DNA of 43,895 nucleotides from an uncultured Anaerolineae bacterium. Its GTDB lineage: Bacteria; Chloroflexota; Anaerolineae; J036; Brachytrichaceae. Positions within the stretch are counted from its first letter, which is position 1. The number at the start of each line of letters is the position of its first letter. A program made the translations under genes and the position numbers. The notes below the pieces were generated by a model, which worked only from the letters and a program-made list of their open reading frames with translations, was not told the DNA's origin and did no database searches. Where the stretch lies: assembly GCA_938034415.1 (NCBI GenBank), contig CALHLE010000033.1, positions 1 through 43,895 of the forward strand. Direction: 5' to 3'. Positions 1 to 7,437 of the stretch are shown in pieces.

Positions 1-1062
1 TCGGTCCTGAGTGTGGTCGCGGTGGTCGGGGTCCTGACCGCCTTCTTCGCCGGGACCGCGGCCCTCGGCCAGAACGACCTGAAGAAGGTCCTGGCCTACT
101 CCACCGTCAGCCAGCTCGGCTATATGGTCGCGGCGTGCGGCCTGGGGGCGTTCATCGCGGCCGACTTCCACCTGCTCACGCACGCCTTCTTCAAGGCGGC
201 GCTATTCCTCGCCGCCGGCAGCGTGATTCACGGCATGGAGCACGGCATGCATGCTGCCCACGGCGCGCATGTGGATCCGCAGGACATGCGCCACATGGGC
301 GGGCTGGCGCGCAAGATGCCGGTCACGTTCGTCGCGTTCTTGTTGGGCGGCTTAGCGCTGGCCGGCGTGCCGCCGCTGTCCGGCTTCTTCTCCAAGGATG
401 AGATTTTGCTGGACGCCCTCAAGCACAACCTGCCGGTGTTTGCCTTGTTGGCAATCAGCTCGGTCGTCACGGCGTTTTACGTCGGCCGGCAGTTGACGCT
501 GGTGTTCGCCGGGCAACCGCGCAGCGAAGCTGCCGCCCACGCTGCCGAGTCGAACTGGTTGATGACTGCGCCGCTAATCGCGTTGACGATCGGCACGGTA
601 CTCGCCGGACTGTTCAACTTTCCCGGCGCACATCCGCTCACCGACTGGCTCGCGCCGGTTGTGCAGCATGGCGAAGCGCCGAAGTTCGACGCCCTGATGG
701 CAGCCGTGTTCAGCGCGCTGGCGGTCGGCGCGCTCGCCGGCGCGTGGCTTGTGTATCGCAACCCCGATCGCGCTCAGACGGAGACCGAAACTAGGATGGG
801 GCGCTTCCTAGCGCAGGCGTGGTATTTCGACAGCGCCTACAAGTCGGCGATCGTCAAGCCCTTCTACGTCGTCAGCACGGTGTGCGCGCAGGTTATTGAC
901 GTTGGCGTGATTGACGCCGCAGTGAACGGCATCGGGCACTTATTCCGCAACCTCGGCGGTTCGCTGCGCAGCTTGCAGACCGGCTTTGTGCGCAACTACG
1001 GCCTGGTCATGCTTGTCGGCGTCGTCTTAGTTGTGGCATATTTCGTGCTGAACGCGAGGTGA
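1..1062 (+). CDS. nuoL: NADH-quinone oxidoreductase subunit L (NuoL), 3' part
   Basis: The reading frame is open from base 1, so this is the C-terminal part (about 353 residues) of the proton-pumping antiporter-like subunit L of complex I, an inner-membrane protein. The segment FFAGTAALGQNDLKKVLAYS followed by SQLGYM and the HAFFKAALFL motif are the conserved discontinuous-helix region of NuoL, with the channel lysines and histidine present. Further hydrophobic helices follow, including a last one near the end (GLVMLVGVVLVVAYFVL), as expected for the NuoL anchor. It ends with TGA at 1060-1062. nuoM follows at 1850 but a hydrolase gene lies between them, which is not usual for nuo operons. The family call is certain; the start lies outside the window. 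Confidence 0.95.
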   Translation, partial: SVLSVVAVVGVLTAFFAGTAALGQNDLKKVLAYSTVSQLGYMVAACGLGAFIAADFHLLTHAFFKAALFLAAGSVIHGMEHGMHAAHGAHVDPQDMRHMGGLARKMPVTFVAFLLGGLALAGVPPLSGFFSKDEILLDALKHNLPVFALLAISSVVTAFYVGRQLTLVFAGQPRSEAAAHAAESNWLMTAPLIALTIGTVLAGLFNFPGAHPLTDWLAPVVQHGEAPKFDALMAAVFSALAVGALAGAWLVYRNPDRAQTETETRMGRFLAQAWYFDSAYKSAIVKPFYVVSTVCAQVIDVGVIDAAVNGIGHLFRNLGGSLRSLQTGFVRNYGLVMLVGVVLVVAYFVLNAR

Positions 1063-1150
1063 TCCCCGACCTCCGACTCCCGACCGCTCGGGGATAAGCC
1101 AGACGGGAGCAGCCGCCGGGGAATCAGGAGACAGGAGAAAGGAGGTTGTC

Positions 1151-1846
1151 ATGATCGTTCAAGCTTCGACAGTTCATACCGATCCGAACAATCCCGCGCC
1201 GCAGGGGTATCTGGTGCGGCCGGACGACGAGAAGCCCTATCCCGGCATCGTGCTCATCCAGGAGTGGTGGGGCATCGAGCCGCACATTCGTGAGCTGGCG
1301 CAACGCCTGGCCACATCCGGCTTTGTAGTACTCGTGCCCGACCTGTATCACGGCAAAATTGCGACCGAGCCGGACGAGGCGCAGAAGATGCTGATGGCGA
1401 CCGTGCAGAACATGGACAAGGCCATCCATGAGATCACGTTAGCGCTGGACTATCTGCGCAACGATCCGGGCGTTCAACCGAAGAAGATTGGTCTGATGGG
1501 CTTTTGCATGGGCGGCCTGCTCACCTACAAGACCGCCGAGCGCTACCCGCACCTGGGCGCGATCTCGCCCTGGTATGGCGGCGGCTACGACCCGACGCCG
1601 GAGGATGTCGCCCGGGTGAACGCGCCGGTGTTAGCCATCTACGGCGAGAAGGACGACGCCATCCCGGTTGCGCAGGTGCAGAAAATCGAGAAGCTCTACA
1701 AAGACGCCGGCAAGGACATCGAGGTGCGCATTTACCCGAACGCCGGCCACGCTTTCAACAACCCCGATCACGGCATGTATGTAGCCGAGGCTGCGAAGGA
1801 TGCTTGGGCGCGCGCGGTGGCCTTCTTCAAGAAGCACTTAGCCTAA
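1151..1846 (+). CDS. Dienelactone hydrolase family protein
   Basis: A 231-residue alpha/beta hydrolase of the dienelactone hydrolase family, probably cytoplasmic (no signal peptide). The family's catalytic layout is visible: Glu38 in QEWWG, nucleophile Cys119 in GFCMGG, Asp168/169 in GEKDDAIP and His200 in GHAF. Length matches the family (about 230). The start is fixed by a very strong ribosome binding site, AAAGGAGGT at 1138-1146, five bases before ATG. The gene sits between nuoL and nuoM and its stop is only three bases before the nuoM start, so it is co-transcribed with complex I genes. The true substrate is unknown; family members cleave lactones and esters in aromatic degradation, but no other catabolic gene is next to it. 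Confidence 0.93.
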   Translation: MIVQASTVHTDPNNPAPQGYLVRPDDEKPYPGIVLIQEWWGIEPHIRELAQRLATSGFVVLVPDLYHGKIATEPDEAQKMLMATVQNMDKAIHEITLALDYLRNDPGVQPKKIGLMGFCMGGLLTYKTAERYPHLGAISPWYGGGYDPTPEDVARVNAPVLAIYGEKDDAIPVAQVQKIEKLYKDAGKDIEVRIYPNAGHAFNNPDHGMYVAEAAKDAWARAVAFFKKHLA

Positions 1847-1849
1847 AGG

Positions 1850-3301
1850 ATGCTCTCACTGATCACATTCGTCCCCCTGGCCGGCGCGGCGATTGTCGCC
1901 TTTGCGCCGCAACGCTTGGCGCGGGTCATCGCGCTCGGTGCCTCGCTGGTCGCGTTCGCCCTCTCGCTGGCGTTGCTGGCCGGCTTCGACGCGGCGCAGG
2001 CCGGCTACCAGTTCGTCGAGTCCGCGCCCTGGATCCCTCAGTTCGGCATCGGCTACAAGATGGGCGTGGACGGCATCAGCGTTTGGCTGATATTGCTGAC
2101 TACGTTCATCTTCCCGATCGCGCTGTGGTTCTCCGGCGAATCCATCCGCGAGCGTGAGCGCGCCTATTACGCGCTGATGCTGCTGATGGAGACGGCGACG
2201 CTGGGCGTGTTCCTCGCCCTGGACATGTTCCTGTTCTACGTGTTCTGGGAGTTCGCGCTGGTGCCGATGTATTTCATCATCGGCCTATGGGGGGGCGAGC
2301 GACGCGCGTATGCGTCGGTCAAGTTCTTCATCTACACCATGGCCGGCAGCGTGCTGATGTTGATCGCCATCCTGGCGTTGGGGATCAGCGCCGGCACGTT
2401 CGACCTCGAAGCTATCGCGCGGGACAACGGCGCCTTCGCCGCCAACACGCTGCTCTTCCTGGCCTTCGCCATCGCGTTCGCGATCAAGGTGCCGGTCTTT
2501 CCCTTCCATACCTGGCTGCCGGATGCGCACGTCGAGGCGCCGACGGCCGGTTCGGTGATCCTGGCCTCGGTGCTGCTCAAGATGGGCAGCTACGGCCTGA
2601 TTCGCTTTAACCTGCAGCTCTTCCCCGAGGCCAGCGCAGCCTTCGCCCCGCTGATGATCGCGCTGGCGGTCATCGGCATCTTGTATGGCGCGGCGGTCGC
2701 GTTCGCGCAGAGCGACGCGAAGAAGTTAGTCGCCTACTCGTCGGTGAGCCACATGGGTTACATCTTGCTGGGCATCTTCGCCCTCAACCAGATCGGGATC
2801 CAAGGCGCGATTCTGCAAATGGTCAACCACGGCCTGAGCACCGGCGGCCTGTTCCTGATCATCGGCTTTATCTACGAGCGTCGCCACACGCGCGAGATGA
2901 ACCGCTTTGGCGGCCTGTGGGCCAAGATGCCGCTTTACGGCGCGCTGGCGCTGATCTTGGCGCTCAGCTCGGCTGGCCTGCCGGCCCTCAACGGCTTCGT
3001 CGGCGAGTTCGTCATCCTTCAAGGCGCGTTCGCTGAAAACCCGCTTGCGACCGCCTTCGCTGCCTTCGGCATGGTGCTCAGCGCAGCCTATCTGCTCACC
3101 ATGTTCCAGAAAATCTTCCTCGGCGAGAGCCGCGACCCGGCCAACGATGCGCTGCGCGACTTGAATTGGCGCGAGGTGGTCTCGGTCGCGCCGTTGATCG
3201 TCATGTGCTTCGTGATCGGCCTGTACGCTGCGCCCTTCTTCAACCTGATGAGCAGCAGCGTGACCGGTCTATTGACCGGCGCCGGCCTGGCGATGAAGTA
3301 A
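1850..3301 (+). CDS. nuoM: NADH-quinone oxidoreductase subunit M (NuoM)
   Basis: A 483-residue antiporter-like subunit of complex I, close to the usual 490-510 residues. The hallmark segment FWEFALVPMYF holds the conserved membrane glutamate, and KVPVFPFHTWLPDAHVEAPT with the following LKMGSYGLIRF gives the conserved lysine helix and proton channel. SDAKKLVAYSSVSHMGYI is the second broken-helix region. The protein is made of about 14 hydrophobic segments. It starts three bases after the hydrolase stop and is followed 20 bases later by lgt, so the usual partner nuoN does not follow here. The role is proton translocation coupled to quinone reduction in the cytoplasmic membrane. Confidence 0.96.
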   Translation: MLSLITFVPLAGAAIVAFAPQRLARVIALGASLVAFALSLALLAGFDAAQAGYQFVESAPWIPQFGIGYKMGVDGISVWLILLTTFIFPIALWFSGESIRERERAYYALMLLMETATLGVFLALDMFLFYVFWEFALVPMYFIIGLWGGERRAYASVKFFIYTMAGSVLMLIAILALGISAGTFDLEAIARDNGAFAANTLLFLAFAIAFAIKVPVFPFHTWLPDAHVEAPTAGSVILASVLLKMGSYGLIRFNLQLFPEASAAFAPLMIALAVIGILYGAAVAFAQSDAKKLVAYSSVSHMGYILLGIFALNQIGIQGAILQMVNHGLSTGGLFLIIGFIYERRHTREMNRFGGLWAKMPLYGALALILALSSAGLPALNGFVGEFVILQGAFAENPLATAFAAFGMVLSAAYLLTMFQKIFLGESRDPANDALRDLNWREVVSVAPLIVMCFVIGLYAAPFFNLMSSSVTGLLTGAGLAMK

Positions 3302-3321
3302 CGCCCAGAGAAGCAAGCGCC

Positions 3322-4182
3322 ATGGATCCGCGAATCGCGTTCGAGCTTGGCCCGCTGCGCGTGCATTGGTATGGCGTCATCGTCACGACCGGCATGATCG
3401 CAGCCACCTACATCGCCGCGTTGGAGATGAAACGCCGAGGCGAGGATCCCGGCGTAGTCTGGGATGGCGCGCTGTGGGTGATTGTGCTGGGCATCATCGG
3501 CGCGCGGCTGTACCATGTCTTCTCTTCACCCAACGACGGCAGCAACGGCGGCTGGGCCTATTACCGCCAAAACCCGCTTCAAATCCTCGCCATCTGGAAC
3601 GGTGGGCTGGGCATCTACGGCGGCTTGATCGGCGGCATCATTGGCGCCTGGCTCGTCAGCATCAAGCGCGGTGTCCCCTTCCGCCGGCTGGCCGACAGCG
3701 TGGCGCCCGGCCTGCTACTCGCGCAGTCCATTGGCCGCTGGGGCAACTATTTCAACCAGGAGCTATACGGCGGGCCAACCGGCTCCACTTGGTGGGGCAT
3801 CACCATAGACCCGGCCTTCCGCATCCGCACGCCGAGCGCGGATTTCACCGACCTGCAACGCTATCCGCCGGAGACGCGCTTCCACCCCACCTTCTTCTAC
3901 GAATCGGCTTGGAACTTCATCGGGTTCATCGGGCTGATGTGGGCCGCGCGGCGCTTCCGGCATCGCCTGCGCGACGGCGACATGATGGGGATGTACTTCA
4001 TCTGGTATGGAGTGGGCCGGTCGTGGGTAGAGTTGCTCTTCCGGCCCGACGCCTGGACGCTTGGCGCGCTGCCGACCGCCGTGTGGATCTCCCTCGCCGG
4101 CATCGCCCTGGGCGTCGCGCTGCTGCTCGCCAATCACATTGTTCGCCCGCCCACTGCGCCGCGACCCGCGACTTCGGCGTAA
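3322..4182 (+). CDS. lgt: Prolipoprotein diacylglyceryl transferase, copy 1
   Basis: A 286-residue integral membrane enzyme that moves diacylglycerol from phosphatidylglycerol to the lipobox cysteine of prolipoproteins. Visible family features are HWYGVIV near residue 15, NGGLGIYGGLIGG around residue 95 and the Lgt signature GRWGNYFNQELYGG around residue 137, followed by RFHPTFFYES and a late membrane segment with WVELLFRPD. ATG at 3322 (MDPRIAFELGPLRVHWYG) is the natural start, because the frame upstream of it lies inside nuoM. The next gene begins four bases after its stop. A second, clearly different lgt lies at 25716-26561, so this genome has at least two. Which one is the main enzyme cannot be told from sequence. 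Confidence 0.95.
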   Translation: MDPRIAFELGPLRVHWYGVIVTTGMIAATYIAALEMKRRGEDPGVVWDGALWVIVLGIIGARLYHVFSSPNDGSNGGWAYYRQNPLQILAIWNGGLGIYGGLIGGIIGAWLVSIKRGVPFRRLADSVAPGLLLAQSIGRWGNYFNQELYGGPTGSTWWGITIDPAFRIRTPSADFTDLQRYPPETRFHPTFFYESAWNFIGFIGLMWAARRFRHRLRDGDMMGMYFIWYGVGRSWVELLFRPDAWTLGALPTAVWISLAGIALGVALLLANHIVRPPTAPRPATSA

Positions 4183-4186
4183 CGCT

Positions 4187-5047
4187 ATGCCGCACTATCG
4201 CATCACCGATCCGTATGAGTTGCCCGACGACGATACGGATGAGGAAACCTACGAAGTCGCGATCTATCGTCGCCGGCGTCGGTCGCCCGCCGGCGCGTTC
4301 GCTGCGCTCGGCGTGCTGATCGCGGTCGGTGTAGGCGCGGCGAGCGCGTTCACCGTCGCCGAGCGGCAGGAGCGCGATGCGTTTTGCTTGTCATGCCACA
4401 CCGCCCAGCACCGCGCCTACGTGGAGCGCGCTCAATCCGCCATCGCCGGTGCGCTTGCGCCCGACTTATCCAGCTATCATTACCAAAGCATCCACGGCAA
4501 AGGCGGCGAACTGCGCTGCATTGACTGTCATCGCGGCGACGGCGGCGTGCGCCACCGCGCGGAAACGCTGATCCTCAGCGCCGAAATGGCCGCGCTGTGG
4601 TTGGCCGGCCAGGATGACCAGCGCTTGGAGAAGACCGCCATCACGACGACGGTGCTCAATGGAATCACGCAGACGGTGGCGCAGACTACGCTAGGCTTGC
4701 GCCGGCCGCACCTGACAAACGCCGGCTGCGTGAGCTGTCACGAAGCGCAGTTGCTCGTCGCAGGCGCGGCCAACCACATGCACAACATGCTGCCGGCCGC
4801 GTATGAAGCGTGGAAGCGCGGCGCGCCGTTGACCGCGCCAAAGGATGAACCAGACCCGCAAGCCGTCATCGCGATGGGGCTAGTGCGCTATGAGACAACC
4901 GTGCAGTGTGCCAATTGTCACCAGGCACATCGCGCATTGGACACGGCGCGCTTCCTCGATCTTCAAGGCGTGGTCAAACCCGCCTGCGAGCAGTGTCACC
5001 GTGAGACCGGTCGGGGGCCGGCCGAGGTGACGGTTGGCGAAGAATAG
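4187..5047 (+). CDS. Membrane-anchored pentahaem cytochrome c
   Basis: A 286-residue protein with five CxxCH haem c sites at residues 67-71, 111-115, 181-185, 241-245 and 267-271. An acidic cytoplasmic N-terminus with an Arg run (residues 28-32) is followed by one hydrophobic anchor (about 36-56), giving an N-in, exported C-terminal domain. This resembles the NapC/NirT/NrfH type of quinol-oxidising multihaem anchor proteins, but the domain between sites 2 and 3 is not familiar and the family is not certain. The start ATG at 4187 follows the lgt stop by four bases. Its place behind nuoL-nuoM suggests a role in respiratory electron transfer. A ccdA homologue needed for cytochrome c maturation lies at 13454-14254. 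Confidence 0.85.
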   Translation: MPHYRITDPYELPDDDTDEETYEVAIYRRRRRSPAGAFAALGVLIAVGVGAASAFTVAERQERDAFCLSCHTAQHRAYVERAQSAIAGALAPDLSSYHYQSIHGKGGELRCIDCHRGDGGVRHRAETLILSAEMAALWLAGQDDQRLEKTAITTTVLNGITQTVAQTTLGLRRPHLTNAGCVSCHEAQLLVAGAANHMHNMLPAAYEAWKRGAPLTAPKDEPDPQAVIAMGLVRYETTVQCANCHQAHRALDTARFLDLQGVVKPACEQCHRETGRGPAEVTVGEE

Positions 5048-5079
5048 GCCGACATGACCACGTATCTTTGGCACTGGGC

Positions 5080-5910
5080 CTACTCTTCGATGAACTCGAC
5101 TCGCTCGTAGCCGGCGTTCAGTAAGATGCGCTCGATGGCGATTTGCGCATTGCGGCGGGCGTCGTCCAGCAAGCCGCTCTCCATCGCCGTCGTCCGGATC
5201 GCCTCCAGCGCCTTCTCTCGCGCTTGGGCTTCTAATTCTTTGCTCTCTGGGAGGAGCAACAGGTTCGTGCGGTCATACACGCGCGTCGTGCATGGCTGCG
5301 TCGAGTCATCAATCAGATACGCATCGAGCAACTGAGCGCGCGGCAGCTTCACGCGCACCGTCCTGCCGTCGTCGGACACTTCCACGTCGCTGTCCCTGAT
5401 CTGCGTGAGCGCGACGCCGGCCTTCACCCGGCCGCATGCGATGAGCACCAGCTTCTCGTAGAGCACATTGCCCACGCGCGCCTGCTGAACTTCGACGATG
5501 GTCGAAAGCAGCGATTGCGCAGTGGCCAATTCGCTGATGGCGCGCACCTGCAGCACGGCCGGCGGCCGCACCACGACCGTGGGCGTGGGCAGCGGGATCA
5601 CCGTCTGGATGATGCTGGCCGGGTTGGCGCGCTCTACCGTCTCCGCCACGCGCCGAGTGGACTCACGCACGGCAAACGCGACCAGCGCGCCGGCAATCAG
5701 CAGCGCAAGCGCAATGATGCCGGCGCCGATCAAGCAGCCGAGCGTGATTTGCGACATGCCGCCCGCCGACGCCCGAATCGTTACCGGCGCGGGCGCCGCT
5801 GTCACCTGCGCATCCGGATGCTGCGCCGGGCGCTGCACATCCGATGCCGACGCCTCCTCTGAGGACTCGCTGCGAGCTGTGATGCGCCCGCGCGCGTTCG
5901 GGTCAGACAT
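5080..5910 (-). CDS. DUF4230 family membrane-anchored protein
   Basis: A 276-residue protein with a charged, low-complexity N-terminus, one hydrophobic segment at about residues 57-80 (CLIGAGIIALALLIAGALVA) and a C-terminal domain outside the membrane. The C-terminal domain has the DUF4230 pattern: a hydrophobic strand LVLIACGRVKAGVALTQI, then VKLPRAQLLDAYLID, then a charged helix EAQAREKALEAIRTTAMESGLL and a final Tyr-Glu-containing strand. The function of this family is not known. The start overlaps the end of the upstream glutaredoxin-like gene by eight bases (5903-5910), so the two are translationally linked. It runs convergently towards the cytochrome gene with a 32-base gap. Confidence 0.82.
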   Translation of the reverse strand: MSDPNARGRITARSESSEEASASDVQRPAQHPDAQVTAAPAPVTIRASAGGMSQITLGCLIGAGIIALALLIAGALVAFAVRESTRRVAETVERANPASIIQTVIPLPTPTVVVRPPAVLQVRAISELATAQSLLSTIVEVQQARVGNVLYEKLVLIACGRVKAGVALTQIRDSDVEVSDDGRTVRVKLPRAQLLDAYLIDDSTQPCTTRVYDRTNLLLLPESKELEAQAREKALEAIRTTAMESGLLDDARRNAQIAIERILLNAGYERVEFIEE

Positions 5911-6196
5911 CAGCGGATTGCTCAGGCGCGGCGGGGATCAAGCCAAGCTTGCGCGCGTGCTCTTCCAGCTTGCGCACACTCGGCTCGGTCAGCCGTGAGC
6001 CATCGGCAAAGACGATTGTCGGAATGCTGCGGAAACCGTTGTTGACCGACTTGACAAATTCCTCGGCCTCTTTGTCCTTGTCCACGTCTATCCACTCGTA
6101 CGGGATTTTATTATTGTCAAACCACGCGCGCGCGCGGCGCGTATCGCCGCACCACATCGCGCCATAGAATTTGACAGGCAACTGAGTATCGGACAT
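5903..6196 (-). CDS. Monothiol glutaredoxin-like protein
   Basis: A 97-residue thioredoxin-fold protein of the glutaredoxin/mycoredoxin type. It has the beta-alpha-beta start VKFYGAMWC, an active-site motif CGDT with only the first cysteine (Cys16), the cis-proline strand RSIPTIVFADGS and a final helix. It contains no other cysteine, so it can act only by a monothiol (glutathionylation or mycothiol-type) mechanism or as a non-redox adaptor. A GGAGG run lies 15 bases upstream of the start, rather far, with AAAGGGA nearer. A TATAAT box lies at 6246-6251. It is the first gene of a two-gene unit with the DUF4230 protein. The natural thiol partner is not known. Confidence 0.85.
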   Translation of the reverse strand: MSDTQLPVKFYGAMWCGDTRRARAWFDNNKIPYEWIDVDKDKEAEEFVKSVNNGFRSIPTIVFADGSRLTEPSVRKLEEHARKLGLIPAAPEQSADV

Positions 6197-6245
6197 CGTC
6201 CCTTTCGCTTTCCTCCAATCGCTCGAGTTTCAGAACCCTGTTCTG

Positions 6246-6251
6246 ATTATA
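6246..6251 (-). promoter_or_regulatory. Candidate -10 box for the glutaredoxin-DUF4230 unit
   Basis: On the minus strand TATAAT lies at 6246-6251, about 50 bases upstream of the start at 6196. No good -35 box is seen; the nearest candidates are TTCCCT (14-base gap) and GGCTTC (18-base gap). The call rests on the perfect -10 hexamer alone. Confidence 0.4.
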
Positions 6252-6315
6252 AGATGCGGGGGCGCAGGGAAGCCGGCGAATAGCCAATAACCTAGCACTC
6301 CGGTAGGCGCGTCAG

Positions 6316-6430
6316 GGGGCATTTCTGGCAAGGGGCAGGCGTGACATACGCAGATAGGCGCAGGCATTGCCTGGGCGTACCGCCATGTTTGCCCCTGCGG
6401 ACATGTTTGCCCTGCAGAGAAATGCGCCCC
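6316..6430. repeat. Imperfect palindromic element (MITE/REP-like) downstream of the chelatase gene
   Basis: The ends are inverted copies of each other: GGGGCATTTCT at 6316-6326 and AGAAATGCGCCCC at 6418-6430 (one extra base). Inside are inverted pieces GGGGCA/TGCCCC and the palindrome CAGGCATTGCCTG. It fills most of the gap between the glutaredoxin start and the chelatase stop and could serve as a terminator for the latter. A related motif (GGCAGGCG ... AGGCATTGCC) occurs at 10992-11042 in the opposite orientation, which suggests a dispersed family. No gene is seen in it. Confidence 0.45.
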
Positions 6431-6438
6431 GCACATCA

Positions 6439-7377
6439 CTACAGTTCTCTCCGCACCGCTTCGTAGAGCGCCTCGGCGCGCAGTTCGCGCAGGGAGAGAC
6501 AACTCGCGTTAAGCTGCTCAGCCAGCTTGCGCGCCAGGCCCTGGTCAAAGGCAGCGTGTTCCATGTTGATCACCACGGCGCGAATGCGCTCGTCGCGAAT
6601 CTGGTTTGCGATGCGATGCGCTTCGACCTGCGGCGGCAGGTTGCTCATGCTGACGTTGCCGGCGCCGTCGGTGAGCACGATCAGCAACGGCATGACCTCG
6701 GGGTGCAGGCGTTTCTCGCGCAGAGTCACTTGAAGCGAAAGGGTGAGGCCGGCGCTCAACGGCGTTTTGCCGCCAACCGGGATGTCGCGCAGCGCCTTCT
6801 GAGCCAGCTCCACCGACGAGGTGGGCGGCAACACCAGCGTGGCGCTGTTCTTCTGGAAGACGATCAAACCGACCCGGTCACGGCGCTGATAGGCATCTGT
6901 CAGCAGCGACATGATCGCGCCCTTCGTGGCGGCCATCCGCTCGGCCACGGCCATGCTCCACGATGCATCCACGACAAACAAGATAAGGTTGGCGGCGCGT
7001 CGCACGCGCACTTTCCGGTGAATGTCTGAGCGGCGAACGTATAAGGCCGGCTGAGCTGCGGGCGCGGCTTGCGAGTCGCTAACGGCGCGCAGTTGTTCGT
7101 CGGCTTGCTGGCGACGCGCTCGCTGGTGCACAGCGGCGGCGCGCAACGTTGCGTCGAAAGCGACATCTTCGACGCGCCCTTTAGACGGCAGGGCTTTGAT
7201 GTAACGCCCGCGCTTGCGCTTGGTGCGGGTGGTGCTGCGTTTGCCGGCGCTGTTGCGCGTGATCTTATCGAGCGGCGTGTTCAACTTGCGCGCGCGAAAC
7301 GCCTCGCCGAGGGCTACCTTCTGGCCGCCCTGCCAGTCCTGCGCCTGCTGCGGCGTCGTAGGAACGGTCTGCGGCAT
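6439..7377 (-). CDS. chlD: ChlD/BchD-type von Willebrand A domain of Mg/Co chelatase, read by -1 frameshift from the ATPase frame
   Basis: This frame (312 residues from the first ATG) encodes the C-terminal half of a chelatase medium subunit. It has a basic linker, then a von Willebrand A domain with the metal-ion-dependent adhesion motif DASWSM, the family segment RMAATKGAIMSLL with DAYQRRDRVGLIVF, then LPPTSSVELA, GKTPLSAGL and a late TDG. Known ChlD proteins have an N-terminal AAA+ domain, an acidic proline-rich linker and this domain. Here the AAA+ part is the adjoining upstream frame (7416-8522), and the ATG at 7377 has no ribosome binding site. A -1 shift at 7431-7437 would read 18 linker residues (including an acidic stretch) and then continue in frame, giving a 694-residue protein. 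So this is most likely the second half of one gene rather than a separate gene. Confidence 0.85.
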   Translation of the reverse strand: MPQTVPTTPQQAQDWQGGQKVALGEAFRARKLNTPLDKITRNSAGKRSTTRTKRKRGRYIKALPSKGRVEDVAFDATLRAAAVHQRARRQQADEQLRAVSDSQAAPAAQPALYVRRSDIHRKVRVRRAANLILFVVDASWSMAVAERMAATKGAIMSLLTDAYQRRDRVGLIVFQKNSATLVLPPTSSVELAQKALRDIPVGGKTPLSAGLTLSLQVTLREKRLHPEVMPLLIVLTDGAGNVSMSNLPPQVEAHRIANQIRDERIRAVVINMEHAAFDQGLARKLAEQLNASCLSLRELRAEALYEAVRREL

Positions 7378-7385
7378 GGGCTGCG

Positions 7386-7437
7386 CGGGGCTTTCCGAGC
7401 TGTCTATGTCCTCGTTCAGCCCCGACTCACTTTTTTT
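7386..7437 (-). promoter_or_regulatory. Programmed -1 frameshift site: A7 slippery heptamer plus stem-loop
   Basis: On the minus strand the ATPase frame reads GCA AAA AAA GTG, giving the slippery heptamer A AAA AAA at 7437-7431. After a six-base spacer a perfect 7-bp stem CGGGGCT/AGCCCCG (7424-7418 with 7392-7386, 25-base loop) follows. The zero-frame stop TGA is at 7418-7416, inside the structure. A slip of one base back enters the open frame of the von Willebrand A domain with no stop between. Slippery run, spacer length and stem are what known bacterial -1 frameshift sites show. No Shine-Dalgarno-like stimulator is seen upstream. Confidence 0.8.

Noticed and set aside
5041-5084. Terminator between the cytochrome and DUF4230 genes
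   Set aside because: TAGGCC/GGCCTA can pair but the stem is only 6 bp with a loop of over 25 bases and no T run.
6230-6548. Small open frames between the glutaredoxin and chelatase genes
   Set aside because: They are Cys/Arg-rich frames through a palindromic repeat and overlap the chelatase C-terminus; no ribosome binding site.
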